Assembly (NCBI RefSeq): GCF_003628555.1
Contig: NZ_CP021731.1
Span: 2,852,001-2,916,000, forward strand
Reading direction: 5' to 3'
From: Azoarcus sp. DN11
GTDB taxonomy: Bacteria; Pseudomonadota; Gammaproteobacteria; Burkholderiales; Rhodocyclaceae
DNA length: 64,000 bases
In this document: positions 46,182 to 56,124 of the stretch, piece by piece
Layout of the letters: each line of letters starts with the position of its first letter
Position numbering within the stretch: position 1 is the first letter of the stretch
Position numbers and translations under genes: made by a program
Notes under the pieces: generated by a model
Databases searched by the model: none
What the model was told of the DNA's origin: nothing
What the model saw: the letters and a program-made list of their open reading frames with translations, nothing else

Positions 46182-46886
46182 ATGAACCTGCAAAGCTTTC
46201 GCGAATCGGCCTGGAACGGCCTCTGGCGCCAGAACACCGGGCTCGTTCAACTGCTCGGCCTGTGCCCCATCCTCGCGGTGAGCACCAGTGTCGTCAATGC
46301 AGCGAGCCTGGGCCTCGCGACCGTTGTCGTGATGGCCGTCTCTAACTTCGCCGTCGCCTCCCTGCGCAATTTCATCCCCTACGAGATCCGCATTCCGGTC
46401 TTCATCCTGATCATCGCGGCGCTCACCACGGTCGTCGACCTCTCGTTCAATGCCTATTTCCACGACCTCTACCTCGTGCTGGGCATCTTCATCCCGCTGA
46501 TCGTGACGAACTGCATCGTCCTCGCCCGCGTGGAAGCCTATGCCGCCAAGAACGATCCGGTGTCGTCGACCGTGGACGGCGTGATGATGGGCCTGGGCCT
46601 CGTCTGCCTTCTTGCCGTCCTGGGCGGATTGCGCGAACTCGTCGGCAACGGGACCCTGTTTTCCGGCATCGAGATGGTGTTCCCGGGGCTTTCGGCGATC
46701 TCGCTGTTCGGCCCCGACTATCCCGGTTTCCTGATCGCCATTCTTCCGCCCGGAGCGTTCTTCACGCTCGGCTGCCTGATCGCACTTTCGAACCTGATCC
46801 GCAGCCGTGCGGCAAGGCACAAGACGGCGGCCCCGCACCCGACGGTCCCCACCCCGGCGACCGACCAGCCGGCGTCGGCGGCCTGA
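46182..46886 (+). CDS. rnfE: Rnf complex subunit RnfE
   Basis: 234-residue six-helix membrane subunit homologous to RnfA. Signatures: NTGLVQLLGLCPILAVSTSVVNAASLGLA, and FIPLIVTNCIVLARVEAYAAKND, DGVMMGLGLVCLLAVLGGLRELVG. Start: two ATGs lie close together (46176 and 46182); the CGGA at 46170-46173 is better spaced for 46182. A Pro/Ala-rich C-terminal tail of about 25 residues follows the last helix. Confidence 0.95.
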   Translation: MNLQSFRESAWNGLWRQNTGLVQLLGLCPILAVSTSVVNAASLGLATVVVMAVSNFAVASLRNFIPYEIRIPVFILIIAALTTVVDLSFNAYFHDLYLVLGIFIPLIVTNCIVLARVEAYAAKNDPVSSTVDGVMMGLGLVCLLAVLGGLRELVGNGTLFSGIEMVFPGLSAISLFGPDYPGFLIAILPPGAFFTLGCLIALSNLIRSRAARHKTAAPHPTVPTPATDQPASAA

Positions 46887-46891
46887 CCCGC

Positions 46892-47533
46892 ATGCCAGGC
46901 ATGAATCGGGAATCCGTCCGCGAGTTCTTTCGCCGCCTTGCCGCCGCGAATCCGCATCCGACGACCGAACTCGAATACGGTTCGCCGTTCCAGTTGCTCG
47001 TTGCGGTCGTCCTGTCGGCGCAGGCGACCGACAAGAGCGTCAACCTTGCCACGCGCGGGCTGTTCGAGGCGGCACCGACCCCCGAGGCGATGATCACCCT
47101 GGGCGAGGAAGGGGTGGCCGCACACATCCGCACGATCGGCCTGTACCGGAACAAGGCCAGGAATGTGGTCGCGCTGTCGCACTTGCTGCTCGAGCGTCAC
47201 GGCGGCGAGGTGCCGCGCGACCGCGTGGCGCTGGAGGCGCTCCCCGGCGTAGGACGAAAGACGGCGAATGTGGTATTGAATACGGTCTTCGGCGAGCCGG
47301 TGATGGCCGTCGATACGCACATCTTCCGCCTGGCCAATCGTACCGGCCTCGCACCCGGCAAGGATGTCCTCGCCGTGGAGAATGCCCTGATGCGCCGCGT
47401 GCCCAAGGATTACCTGCGCGATGCGCACCATTGGCTGATCCTGCACGGCCGCTATGTCTGCACCGCGCGCAAGCCGAAATGCGCCGGGTGCCTGGTGCGG
47501 GACTTGTGCGCGTACCGCGACAAGACCGCTTGA
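46892..47533 (+). CDS. nth: Endonuclease III (DNA glycosylase/AP lyase)
   Basis: Base-excision repair enzyme for oxidised pyrimidines. 213 residues: helix-hairpin-helix LPGVGRKTANVVLN with catalytic Lys, catalytic Asp in MAVDTHIFRLANRTGL, and the [4Fe-4S] ligands C-x6-C-x2-C-x5-C (CTARKPKCAGCLVRDLC) at the C-terminus. Five bases after rnfE; the rnfE-nth link is conserved with E. coli. Confidence 0.97.
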   Translation: MPGMNRESVREFFRRLAAANPHPTTELEYGSPFQLLVAVVLSAQATDKSVNLATRGLFEAAPTPEAMITLGEEGVAAHIRTIGLYRNKARNVVALSHLLLERHGGEVPRDRVALEALPGVGRKTANVVLNTVFGEPVMAVDTHIFRLANRTGLAPGKDVLAVENALMRRVPKDYLRDAHHWLILHGRYVCTARKPKCAGCLVRDLCAYRDKTA

Positions 47534-47554
47534 TCCATCACTTATCGAGACGAA

Positions 47555-47980
47555 ATGTTCAATCCATCCCGCGATCAGGTCCGTTCCTTCTTCATCGAGA
47601 GCTGGCGAAAGTACCGTGCAAAGGAAGTCCAGACGCCGCTCGAGCACATGGCGAACGACTTGATCCTCCTGCATCCCGAATACCACGCCCTGCTCGAGGA
47701 CCCCGAAGCGGTCGACAAGGAGTTCTCGCCCGAAGGCGGACAGCTCAATCCCTTCCTGCACCTTTCGCTGCATCTGGCGATCGAGGAGCAGTTGTCGATC
47801 GACCAGCCCCCCGGCCTGCGCGCCGCATTCGAGGCGTGCCAGGTCCGGCGCGGCGACCGTCACGACGCGTTGCACGACGTGCTCGAGTGCCTTGGCGAAA
47901 CGATGTTCGACTCTCAGCGGAACAACACCCCGCCCGACGGTGCGGCGTACGTCAGCTGCGTCCTGCGTCGGGCCGGTTGA
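47555..47980 (+). CDS. DUF1841-family protein
   Basis: 141 residues of unknown function, recognised by MFNPSRDQVRSFFIESWRKYR, LEHMANDLILLHPEYHALLED, GQLNPFLHLSLHLAIEEQLSIDQPPGLR and RGDRHDALHDVLECLGETMF. The repeated His residues (HLSLHLAIEEQ; RHDALHDVLECL) in helices could form a metal site (inference). 21 bp after nth, same strand, likely the end of the rnf-nth transcription unit. Confidence 0.85.
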   Translation: MFNPSRDQVRSFFIESWRKYRAKEVQTPLEHMANDLILLHPEYHALLEDPEAVDKEFSPEGGQLNPFLHLSLHLAIEEQLSIDQPPGLRAAFEACQVRRGDRHDALHDVLECLGETMFDSQRNNTPPDGAAYVSCVLRRAG

Positions 47981-48034
47981 CGAGGAACAGGCTGCGTTGC
48001 GAGCGTCAACGCTCGTGTCTTCGGTTGGACACCC

Positions 48035-48040
48035 TATAAT
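48035..48040 (+). promoter_or_regulatory. Putative -10 element upstream of the MoxR gene
   Basis: Perfect TATAAT, 30 bp before the MoxR ATG. No convincing -35 at 16-18 bases. A small hairpin (CGAGCG/CGCTCG, 48000-48015) precedes it and may end the upstream unit. Confidence 0.4.
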
Positions 48041-48069
48041 CGGGGTTCGCCAATGAAAGGATTTCTCCG

Positions 48070-48912
48070 ATGCGCTTTGAAGGATCACGCGACTACGTTG
48101 CCACCCCCGACCTGATGCTCGCGGTGAATGCGGCGATCAAGCTCCAGCGGCCGCTGCTGATCAAGGGAGAACCCGGCACCGGCAAGACGATGCTCGCCGA
48201 AGAGGTGGCCGAATCGCTCGGGCTGCCGCTGCTGCAGTGGCACATCAAGTCCACGACCAAGGCCCAGCAGGGGCTTTACGAATACGATGCGGTTTCGCGC
48301 CTGCGCGACTCGCAACTGGGCGACGACCGCGTCAAGGATATCGCCAACTACATCGTCAAGGGCGTGCTGTGGCAGGCCTTCGAGTCCGACACCCCGTGCG
48401 TCGTGCTGATCGACGAGATCGACAAGGCGGACATCGAATTCCCCAACGACCTCCTGCGCGAACTCGACCGCATGGAGTTCCACGTGTACGAGACGCGCAA
48501 GACGATCCAGGCGCGCCACCGGCCGATCGTCTTCATCACGTCGAACAACGAGAAGGAGTTGCCGGACGCCTTCCTGCGCCGCTGCTTCTTCCACTACATC
48601 CGCTTTCCCGACCGCGACACGATGCAGCAGATCGTGGATGTCCACTTCCCCGACCTCAAGAAGGATCTGCTGCGCGAGGCGCTGGAAGTGTTCTTCGGCC
48701 TGCGCGACGTTCCCGGCCTGAAGAAGAAGCCCTCGACCTCCGAACTCATCGACTGGCTCAAGCTGCTCGTGGCCGAGGACATTCCGCCCGAGGCGCTGCG
48801 GAGCCAGGATCAGCGCGCCGTCGTGCCGCCGCTTGCCGGCGCGCTGCTCAAGAACGAGCAGGACCTGCACCTGTTCGAACGGCTGGTCTTCATGGCCCGG
48901 CACAATCGCTGA
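48070..48912 (+). CDS. MoxR-family AAA+ ATPase
   Basis: 280-residue MoxR-type chaperone-like ATPase. Walker A GEPGTGKTMLAEE (about 34-46), Walker B VVLIDEIDKAD, sensor 1 FITSNNEKELPDAFLRRC with arginine finger, then a helical lid. MoxR proteins typically remodel or assemble metal-enzymes together with a VWA-domain partner; the next gene encodes one. The client is not identified in the window. Confidence 0.93.
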   Translation: MRFEGSRDYVATPDLMLAVNAAIKLQRPLLIKGEPGTGKTMLAEEVAESLGLPLLQWHIKSTTKAQQGLYEYDAVSRLRDSQLGDDRVKDIANYIVKGVLWQAFESDTPCVVLIDEIDKADIEFPNDLLRELDRMEFHVYETRKTIQARHRPIVFITSNNEKELPDAFLRRCFFHYIRFPDRDTMQQIVDVHFPDLKKDLLREALEVFFGLRDVPGLKKKPSTSELIDWLKLLVAEDIPPEALRSQDQRAVVPPLAGALLKNEQDLHLFERLVFMARHNR

Positions 48913-48960
48913 CGAGCGGACGCGTTCGGAAGCCGTGAGGTCACGCCTAGGGCGAATTAC

Positions 48961-50139
48961 ATGCTCATCGATTTTTTCCTGCATCTGAAGGCGAGCAAGC
49001 TGCCTGTCTCGACGCGCGAATTCCTGACCTTGCTGGAGGGGCTGCGCGACGGCGTGTGCGGGCACGCGATCGACGAGTTTTACTTCTACGCGCGCACCTG
49101 TCTGGTAAAGGACGAGTCGCGCTACGACCGCTTCGATCAGGCGTTCGCTGCGTACTTCAAGGGCGTGAGCGAGATTCCCGGCCTGGACAAGGAACTGCCG
49201 GAGGAGTGGCTGCGGGCGATGATGAAGAAACATCTGTCGCCCGAGGAAAAGGCACAACTCGAGAAGCTCGGCTGGGACAAGCTGATGGAGGAGTTCCGCA
49301 AGCGCCTCGAGGAGCAGAAGGAACGCCACCAGGGCGGATCGAAGTGGATCGGGACCGGCGGCAAGTCGCCGTTCGGCAACGGCGGCTACCACCCCGAGGG
49401 CATTCGCGTCGGCGGGGAATCGGCAGGCAATCGCACCGCGATCAAGGTCTGGGAAAAGCGCGAATACCGCAACCTCGATGACTCCATAGAACTCGGTACG
49501 CGCAACATCAAGGTCGCCCTGCGGCGACTGCGGCGCTTTGCGCGCGAAGGCGCGGCGGACGAGCTCGACCTCGATGGCACGATCGCGGCGACCGCGCGCA
49601 ACGCCGGCTGGCTGGACCTGATGATGCGCCCCGAGCGTCACAACGCGGTGAAGGTGCTGCTTTTCCTCGATGTCGGCGGCTCGATGGACGATCACGTGAA
49701 GGCGTGCGAGGAGCTGTTCTCGGCCTGCCGCGCCGAGTTCAAGCACCTGGAGCACTTCTACTTCCACAACTGCGTATACGAGGGCGTGTGGCGGGACAGC
49801 CGCCGCAGGCATGCGGAAACACTCCCGGTGCATGACCTGATCCACAAGTACGGACCGGACTACAAGCTGATCTTCGTCGGGGACGCGACGATGAGCCCGT
49901 ACGAGATCCTGCACCAGCACGGCTCAATCGAGCACATGAACGCGGAAGCGGGAGCGACCTGGCTGCGGCGCCTGCTGGACGCCTGGCCCGCCGCTGCCTG
50001 GCTCAATCCCGAACCCGAGCGGCTGTGGCCTTACCGTCAGTCCATCGAGATCATCAGCGGCATCATGGGGCAGCGCATGTATCCGATGACGCTGGAAGGG
50101 CTCGAGCGGGCGATGCGACAGTTGTCGAAGAAGACCTGA
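48961..50139 (+). CDS. VWA-domain protein, CoxE-like partner of MoxR
   Basis: 392 residues. The C-terminal half is a von Willebrand A domain: KVLLFLDVGGSMDDHVKACEELFSA (MIDAS D-x-G-x-S rather than the canonical D-x-S-x-S), YKLIFVGDATMSPYEIL. The N-terminal half is helical with a charged stretch (EEKAQLEKLGWDKLMEEFRKRLEEQKERHQGG). The pair with MoxR follows the CoxD/CoxE and NirQ/NorD logic for metal-enzyme maturation. The gap to the MoxR stop is 48 bp; no Cox or Nor genes are nearby. Confidence 0.88.
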   Translation: MLIDFFLHLKASKLPVSTREFLTLLEGLRDGVCGHAIDEFYFYARTCLVKDESRYDRFDQAFAAYFKGVSEIPGLDKELPEEWLRAMMKKHLSPEEKAQLEKLGWDKLMEEFRKRLEEQKERHQGGSKWIGTGGKSPFGNGGYHPEGIRVGGESAGNRTAIKVWEKREYRNLDDSIELGTRNIKVALRRLRRFAREGAADELDLDGTIAATARNAGWLDLMMRPERHNAVKVLLFLDVGGSMDDHVKACEELFSACRAEFKHLEHFYFHNCVYEGVWRDSRRRHAETLPVHDLIHKYGPDYKLIFVGDATMSPYEILHQHGSIEHMNAEAGATWLRRLLDAWPAAAWLNPEPERLWPYRQSIEIISGIMGQRMYPMTLEGLERAMRQLSKKT

Positions 50140-50169
50140 ACACCGGACGTGCGCCCCGCGGCGCCGTCC

Positions 50170-50667
50170 TTACTCCGCAAACGGCAAGGGCTGCATGCCG
50201 AAGCCCTCGTCGAGATCCTTGATCTGATGCAGCAGCCCATCGAGTTCTTGCTGCAGGCGTGCCTGCGCCTCTTCGTCGAGCAGGCGCAGGGCTTCGGGCA
50301 GCACGCCGCGCGCAGGCGACGGCGCGCGCGCGAGCAACTGGCGCCCGGCCGGCGTCAGCGACAGACGCACGACCCGCTGATCGGCACTCGTTCGCGCCTT
50401 CACGACGAGCCCGTTCGTTTCGAGCTTGTCGATCATGTTGGAGGCGGTCGACTGGTGCAGCGCCATCCGCTTGGCCAGCTCTCCGACGCGCAGGCCCGGT
50501 TCCTCGAGAAGTTCCTGCAGGGCCCAGAGCTGGGCGCCGGTCACGCCGCTTTGCTTCTCGATCCACTGGGAGTGGCGCTGCGCCGTGCGGATGAGTACCC
50601 GGAAGCGCTGCAACACGGACAGTGGCGACACCTGCGCCTGCTGGTTGCGGTCGGTGGGCTTGATCAC
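50170..50667 (-). CDS. MarR-family transcriptional regulator
   Basis: 165-residue winged-helix regulator. LRVGELAKRMALHQSTASNMIDKLETNGLVVKARTSADQRVVRLSLTPAG is the DNA-binding wing. It converges with the VWA gene and is divergent from the chloride-channel gene, with 168 bp between the MarR start and the chosen channel start. An autoregulatory site could lie in that gap, but I saw no clean palindrome. Confidence 0.93.
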   Translation of the reverse strand: MIKPTDRNQQAQVSPLSVLQRFRVLIRTAQRHSQWIEKQSGVTGAQLWALQELLEEPGLRVGELAKRMALHQSTASNMIDKLETNGLVVKARTSADQRVVRLSLTPAGRQLLARAPSPARGVLPEALRLLDEEAQARLQQELDGLLHQIKDLDEGFGMQPLPFAE

Positions 50668-50835
50668 GCTTGAAGCTCCCCTTTGCTCAATGCCGGGAAA
50701 CCCCGGAAAATATTTTCACAAATGTTATACCGGACGCTTCATGTCCGGGTACCGTCTTTTACGGATATCGTAGCGGAGACACCGCTCATCCCCAACCAAT
50801 CCGGACCTTCCGGACTTCGATCGCAACGGAGCATC

Positions 50836-52230
50836 GTGTCGCCCCCCAAGCTGCAGACGGACGAGAAACGCGCCTCTCTCACCTTCCGTCAGATCGCGCG
50901 TACCGGCCGCCGCTACACCAACCCGCTCATATCGGTGGGCCATTGGCGCAGACGCGCGCTCCTCGTCGGCGCAGCGCTGCTCGCCGGGCTCATCGCCATC
51001 GTCTTCGCAATGGGATCGGAACGTGCAATCGGCCTGCACGCCCGGCTCATTGCGACCTCGCCGTGGCTGTCGCTCCTGGTCGCCCCGGCCGGATTTGCCG
51101 CGATGGCGTGGCTCTCCGGCAGTTTCGTTCCCGCGACCCAGGGCAGCGGCATCCCGCAGACGATTGCCGCTTCGCTCAGCCCCGATCCCGCAGTGCGTGG
51201 CCGGCTGCTGTCGCTGAAGATCGCCGTGGCCAAGGTGTTCCTGACTCTGGGCGGCCTGCTCTGCGGGGCATCCATCGGCCGCGAGGGGCCGTCCGTCCAG
51301 ATCGGCGCATCGGTGATGCATGCGCTGGCCGGGCGGCGTTTCGGCCGCATCGCATCCAGCCGCAACCTGATCGTCGCCGGCAGCGGAGCAGGCATTGCTG
51401 CTGCATTCAACACACCCGTGGGCGGAATAATGTTCGCGATCGAGGAGATGTGCCGCGATCACGCTTTCCGCGCGAACGGCACGACGCTGACGGCAGTGAT
51501 CTTCGCGGGCCTGATGTCGCTCGGCATCCTCGGCAACTACACTTACTTTGGCAGCACGCATGCCTCGCTCGATTGGCCGCTCGGCATCTGGCCGGTCCTG
51601 CTATGCGGTACCGCCGGGGGCCTCCTGGGCGGCACGTTCAGCCGGCTGCTCGTCGCATCGGCACGCGGCCTGCCGGGCCGCGTCGGCGAGTTCGTCGCAG
51701 CGCGCCCGATCGCTTTCGCGGGCGGCTGCGGACTCGCGACCGCCCTGGTCGGACTCGCGACGGGAGGCGCCACCTACGCGACCGGCTACGCCGAGTCGAA
51801 GGCGGCCCTGGAAGGCATCGCCCCTTTGCCGGTCTACTTCTTCGCGGCGAAAATGCTGGTGATCTGGCTCGCCTTCGTCAGCCGGATTCCCGGCGGTCTC
51901 TTCGCCCCCGCGCTGGCGGTCGGCGCGGGGCTGGGTTCCGCCCTCGTCGGCCTGAGTCCCGGGAATGCCGAACCCGCGCTGGTGATCCTGGGGATGGTCG
52001 CCTTCCTTTCAGGGATGACGCTTGCCCCGATCACGTCCTTCGTGATCGTCATGGAGATGACCGCCAATCACCAGATGCTGATCCCGCTGATGGCCGCCTC
52101 CGTGACCGCTTACGGCTTTTCCAGGTCGGTGTCGCCGCGCGCCCTTTACGACGCCCTTGCGGTACCCGCCCTGGACCGCGCCCAGGCACAGGTCGCCTCC
52201 GCGGCCTCCGCGAAGCCGGGCGCCGCGTAA
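50836..52230 (+). CDS. ClC-family chloride/proton antiporter
   Basis: 464-residue membrane protein with the three ClC anion-pathway motifs: GSGIPQ, GREGPSVQIGA (gating Glu) and GIAAAFNTPVGGIMFAIEEM, whose last Glu pair is the internal proton-transfer position of antiporters such as E. coli ClcA. GTG at 50836 is chosen because GGAG precedes it by four bases. Earlier in-frame starts, for example ATG at 50725, would add 30-50 residues of low credibility in the promoter region. C-terminal tail is short, with no CBS domains. Confidence 0.92.
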   Translation: MSPPKLQTDEKRASLTFRQIARTGRRYTNPLISVGHWRRRALLVGAALLAGLIAIVFAMGSERAIGLHARLIATSPWLSLLVAPAGFAAMAWLSGSFVPATQGSGIPQTIAASLSPDPAVRGRLLSLKIAVAKVFLTLGGLLCGASIGREGPSVQIGASVMHALAGRRFGRIASSRNLIVAGSGAGIAAAFNTPVGGIMFAIEEMCRDHAFRANGTTLTAVIFAGLMSLGILGNYTYFGSTHASLDWPLGIWPVLLCGTAGGLLGGTFSRLLVASARGLPGRVGEFVAARPIAFAGGCGLATALVGLATGGATYATGYAESKAALEGIAPLPVYFFAAKMLVIWLAFVSRIPGGLFAPALAVGAGLGSALVGLSPGNAEPALVILGMVAFLSGMTLAPITSFVIVMEMTANHQMLIPLMAASVTAYGFSRSVSPRALYDALAVPALDRAQAQVASAASAKPGAA

Positions 52231-52233
52231 ACG

Positions 52234-52257
52234 AAAAACCGCCCGCAAGGCGGGCGG
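52234..52257 (-). terminator. Terminator between convergent chloride-channel gene and htpG
   Basis: Arms CCGCCCGC (52239-52246) and GCGGGCGG (52250-52257) with a short loop. On the minus strand the stem is followed by TTTTT (52238-52234), so it terminates htpG. On plus it lies just after the channel stop without a U-tract. Confidence 0.8.
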
Positions 52258-52290
52258 CTTCAGCGGTGCCGTCGAGGCGGCGGACGCGGA

Positions 52291-54219
<1,929 letters not shown>

Positions 54220-54254
54220 CGATGGAAACTCCGTTTACACAGGAACGCGTCCAC

Positions 54255-54282
54255 ATGTGGGGTGTGTTCCGGGAATTTCAAG
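54255..54282 (-). promoter_or_regulatory. Heat-shock (sigma-32) promoter of htpG
   Basis: On the minus strand: perfect -35 CTTGAAA (54282-54276), 13-base spacer, CCCCACAT (54262-54255; consensus CCCCATNT, one mismatch). It lies between the greB stop and the htpG start, so htpG can be induced separately from greB. Confidence 0.88.
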
Positions 54283-54296
54283 TGCCGCCGGACGGA

Positions 54297-54872
54297 TCAC
54301 TCGTAACGGATTTCGACGACCTCGATCTCGCGCGGACCCGCCGGGCTCTGGAAGCGCACGATGTCGCCCTCGCGCGCCTTCATCAGTGCGCGCGCAAGCG
54401 GCGAGATCCAGCTGATGCGGCCCGAGGTCGCGTCCGCCTCGTCGACGCCGACGATCTGCCAGGTCTGTTCGCCTTCGCCGCTCTCGTCCTCGACGTCGAG
54501 CACCGTGACGGTAGCGCCGAAGAACACCTGTTCCATGCCCTGCTGGCGCTCGGGATCGACGACCTCCGCCGACTCGATGCGCTTGATCAGGAAGCGGATG
54601 CGGCGGTCGATCTCGCGCAGGCGCTTCTTGCCGTAGATGTAGTCGCCGTTCTCGGAGCGGTCGCCGTTCGACGCCGCCCAGGCTACCGTCTCGACCAGCT
54701 TGGGGCGCTCCACACGCACCAGCAGGTCGAGCTCGACCCGCAGCGCGTCGTAACCACGACGCGTCATGTAATTCTTGCTGCCGGGCGGCAGGCGTACCGA
54801 CGCGGGGACGTCGTCGTCTTCGTCCTGGCCTTCGCCTTCCTTCGTGAATGCCTTGCTCACCTTGGGGTCCAT
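54297..54872 (-). CDS. greB: Transcription elongation factor GreB
   Basis: Rescues backtracked RNA polymerase by stimulating transcript cleavage. 191 residues: N-terminal coiled coil with the acidic tip (NGDRSENGDYIYGKKRLREIDRRIRFL) and a C-terminal FKBP-like domain (GATVTVLDVEDESGEGEQTWQIVGVDEAD, ISPLARALMKAREGD). GreB assignment over GreA rests on the DYIYGKKRLREIDRRI pattern. An acidic 25-residue N-terminal extension (KEGEGQDEDDDV) makes it longer than E. coli GreB (158). Confidence 0.94.
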   Translation of the reverse strand: MDPKVSKAFTKEGEGQDEDDDVPASVRLPPGSKNYMTRRGYDALRVELDLLVRVERPKLVETVAWAASNGDRSENGDYIYGKKRLREIDRRIRFLIKRIESAEVVDPERQQGMEQVFFGATVTVLDVEDESGEGEQTWQIVGVDEADATSGRISWISPLARALMKAREGDIVRFQSPAGPREIEVVEIRYE

Positions 54873-55171
54873 CCTGTTGCGGGCGTTCTGTTACCGAGTG
54901 AAACCGCATTGAAGGCTGCGGCGTCGGCGCTTCATGATAGCGGACAAGTGCCGCGGCGGCGCACCGTGCGCCAACAGCCGTGGTGTCCCGGCATGGCTGC
55001 ACGCATCACGCGGATCCGTTAGACTGCAGGGTTTTGACAAACATTTTGCAACCGCGAGCAGCTATCGTGACCGGGCGCCCTTGCGCCAGACTCCGGTACG
55101 CTCGCGACCGGTGTGCGCCGCGCCTTCGGGGACGTGCACCGCCGCAGAATCAACACCTCTCTCGCTCATCC
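54873..55171. other. 299-bp divergent gap between greB and the acyl-carrier-protein operon
   Basis: No credible gene. It must hold the greB promoter (minus) and the promoter of the polyene-type operon (plus). A perfect TTGACA lies at 55034-55039, but no good -10 follows at 16-18 bases; TATCGT at 55063 is 23 bases away. The acyl-carrier-protein ATG at 55172 has no clear Shine-Dalgarno. Confidence 0.45.
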
Positions 55172-55462
55172 ATGAACCAAGCCGCCAATTCCTCTTCCGC
55201 CGATCTCGACGCACTGCGCCTCGAAGTGGCGGCACTCGTCGTCGAAGCCCTCAACCTGGACACGGCGCCCGAGTCGATTCCGGCCGACGATTCGCTGTTC
55301 GGCGAGGGCCTCGGCCTCGATTCGATCGACATCCTCGAAGTGGCCCTGGTCGTGTCGAAGCGCTACGGCTTCCAGCTGCGCGCCGACAACGAGGACAACG
55401 TCAGGATCTTCCGCTCCCTGCGCAGCCTCACCGAGTACGTCGCGGCCAACCGCACGAAATGA
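55172..55462 (+). CDS. Acyl carrier protein of an aryl-polyene-type cluster
   Basis: 96-residue carrier protein with the phosphopantetheine serine in GEGLGLDSIDILEVALVV (about residue 52). The Ser-Ile-Asp context is typical for specialised acyl carrier proteins rather than the housekeeping AcpP (DSLD). Start MNQAANSSSADLDALRLEV is used; upstream in-frame sequence is not protein-like. First gene of a chain of ATGA-overlapped genes, so it probably carries the growing polyene or its aryl starter. Confidence 0.92.
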   Translation: MNQAANSSSADLDALRLEVAALVVEALNLDTAPESIPADDSLFGEGLGLDSIDILEVALVVSKRYGFQLRADNEDNVRIFRSLRSLTEYVAANRTK

Positions 55463-56124
55463 GGGCCGGACTTGCCCGCGCGGCACGCGGGTTGGTGGTC
55501 GCCGTCGTCGTGATCGCCTGGGCGGCGATCGCGCATTACACGAGCGCGCTGGTGGACGAATCGTCCTGGGGCGCGCTGCTGGCGATCGCCCCTTTTGCCG
55601 CGATCGCGGCCGGCTTTGCATGGCAGTCGCCGCGGCGCGGCGCGATGTTCGCGCTGCTCGCGGCCGGATCGTTCGCGCTCGCACTGGTCTGGCCGACGCT
55701 CGCGCACAACGTCGGGTGGCTGTATTTCGTCCAGCACGTCGGCACCAACGTCCTGCTCGTGATCGGCTTCGGCCGCACCCTCACGGCCGGACGCGAACCG
55801 ATGTGCACGCGCATCGCACGGGCCATGCACGACGCGATCAGCCCCGCGCTTGCCCGCTACACCCGGCAGGTGACGGTCGCCTGGACCGTGTTCTTCATCG
55901 CGACCGCCGCGATTTCGTGCGCACTGTTCGCGTTCGGGACGCTCGAAGCGTGGTCGACGTTCGCCAACCTGCTGACGATGCCGCTCGTCGGCCTGATGTT
56001 CGTCGCCGAGTACCTGGTGCGCTTGAAGGTGGTGCCGGAAGACCGCAGCAGCATCCTCGACGCCGTCCATGCGTATCGGCGGACTTCATCGACGACAGGC
56101 ACGGCGCCGGTGAACGAGCGATGA
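55459..56124 (+). CDS. COG4648-type inner-membrane protein of the polyene cluster
   Basis: 221 residues with about six hydrophobic segments. The motifs YFVQHVGTNVLLVIGFGRTL, CTRIARAMHDAISPALARYTRQVTVAWTVFF and LVGLMFVAEYLVRLK are characteristic of the uncharacterised membrane protein found beside the acyl-AMP ligase in aryl-polyene clusters. Function unknown. Overlaps the carrier-protein stop and the ligase start by ATGA on both sides. Confidence 0.85.
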   Translation: MRAGLARAARGLVVAVVVIAWAAIAHYTSALVDESSWGALLAIAPFAAIAAGFAWQSPRRGAMFALLAAGSFALALVWPTLAHNVGWLYFVQHVGTNVLLVIGFGRTLTAGREPMCTRIARAMHDAISPALARYTRQVTVAWTVFFIATAAISCALFAFGTLEAWSTFANLLTMPLVGLMFVAEYLVRLKVVPEDRSSILDAVHAYRRTSSTTGTAPVNER

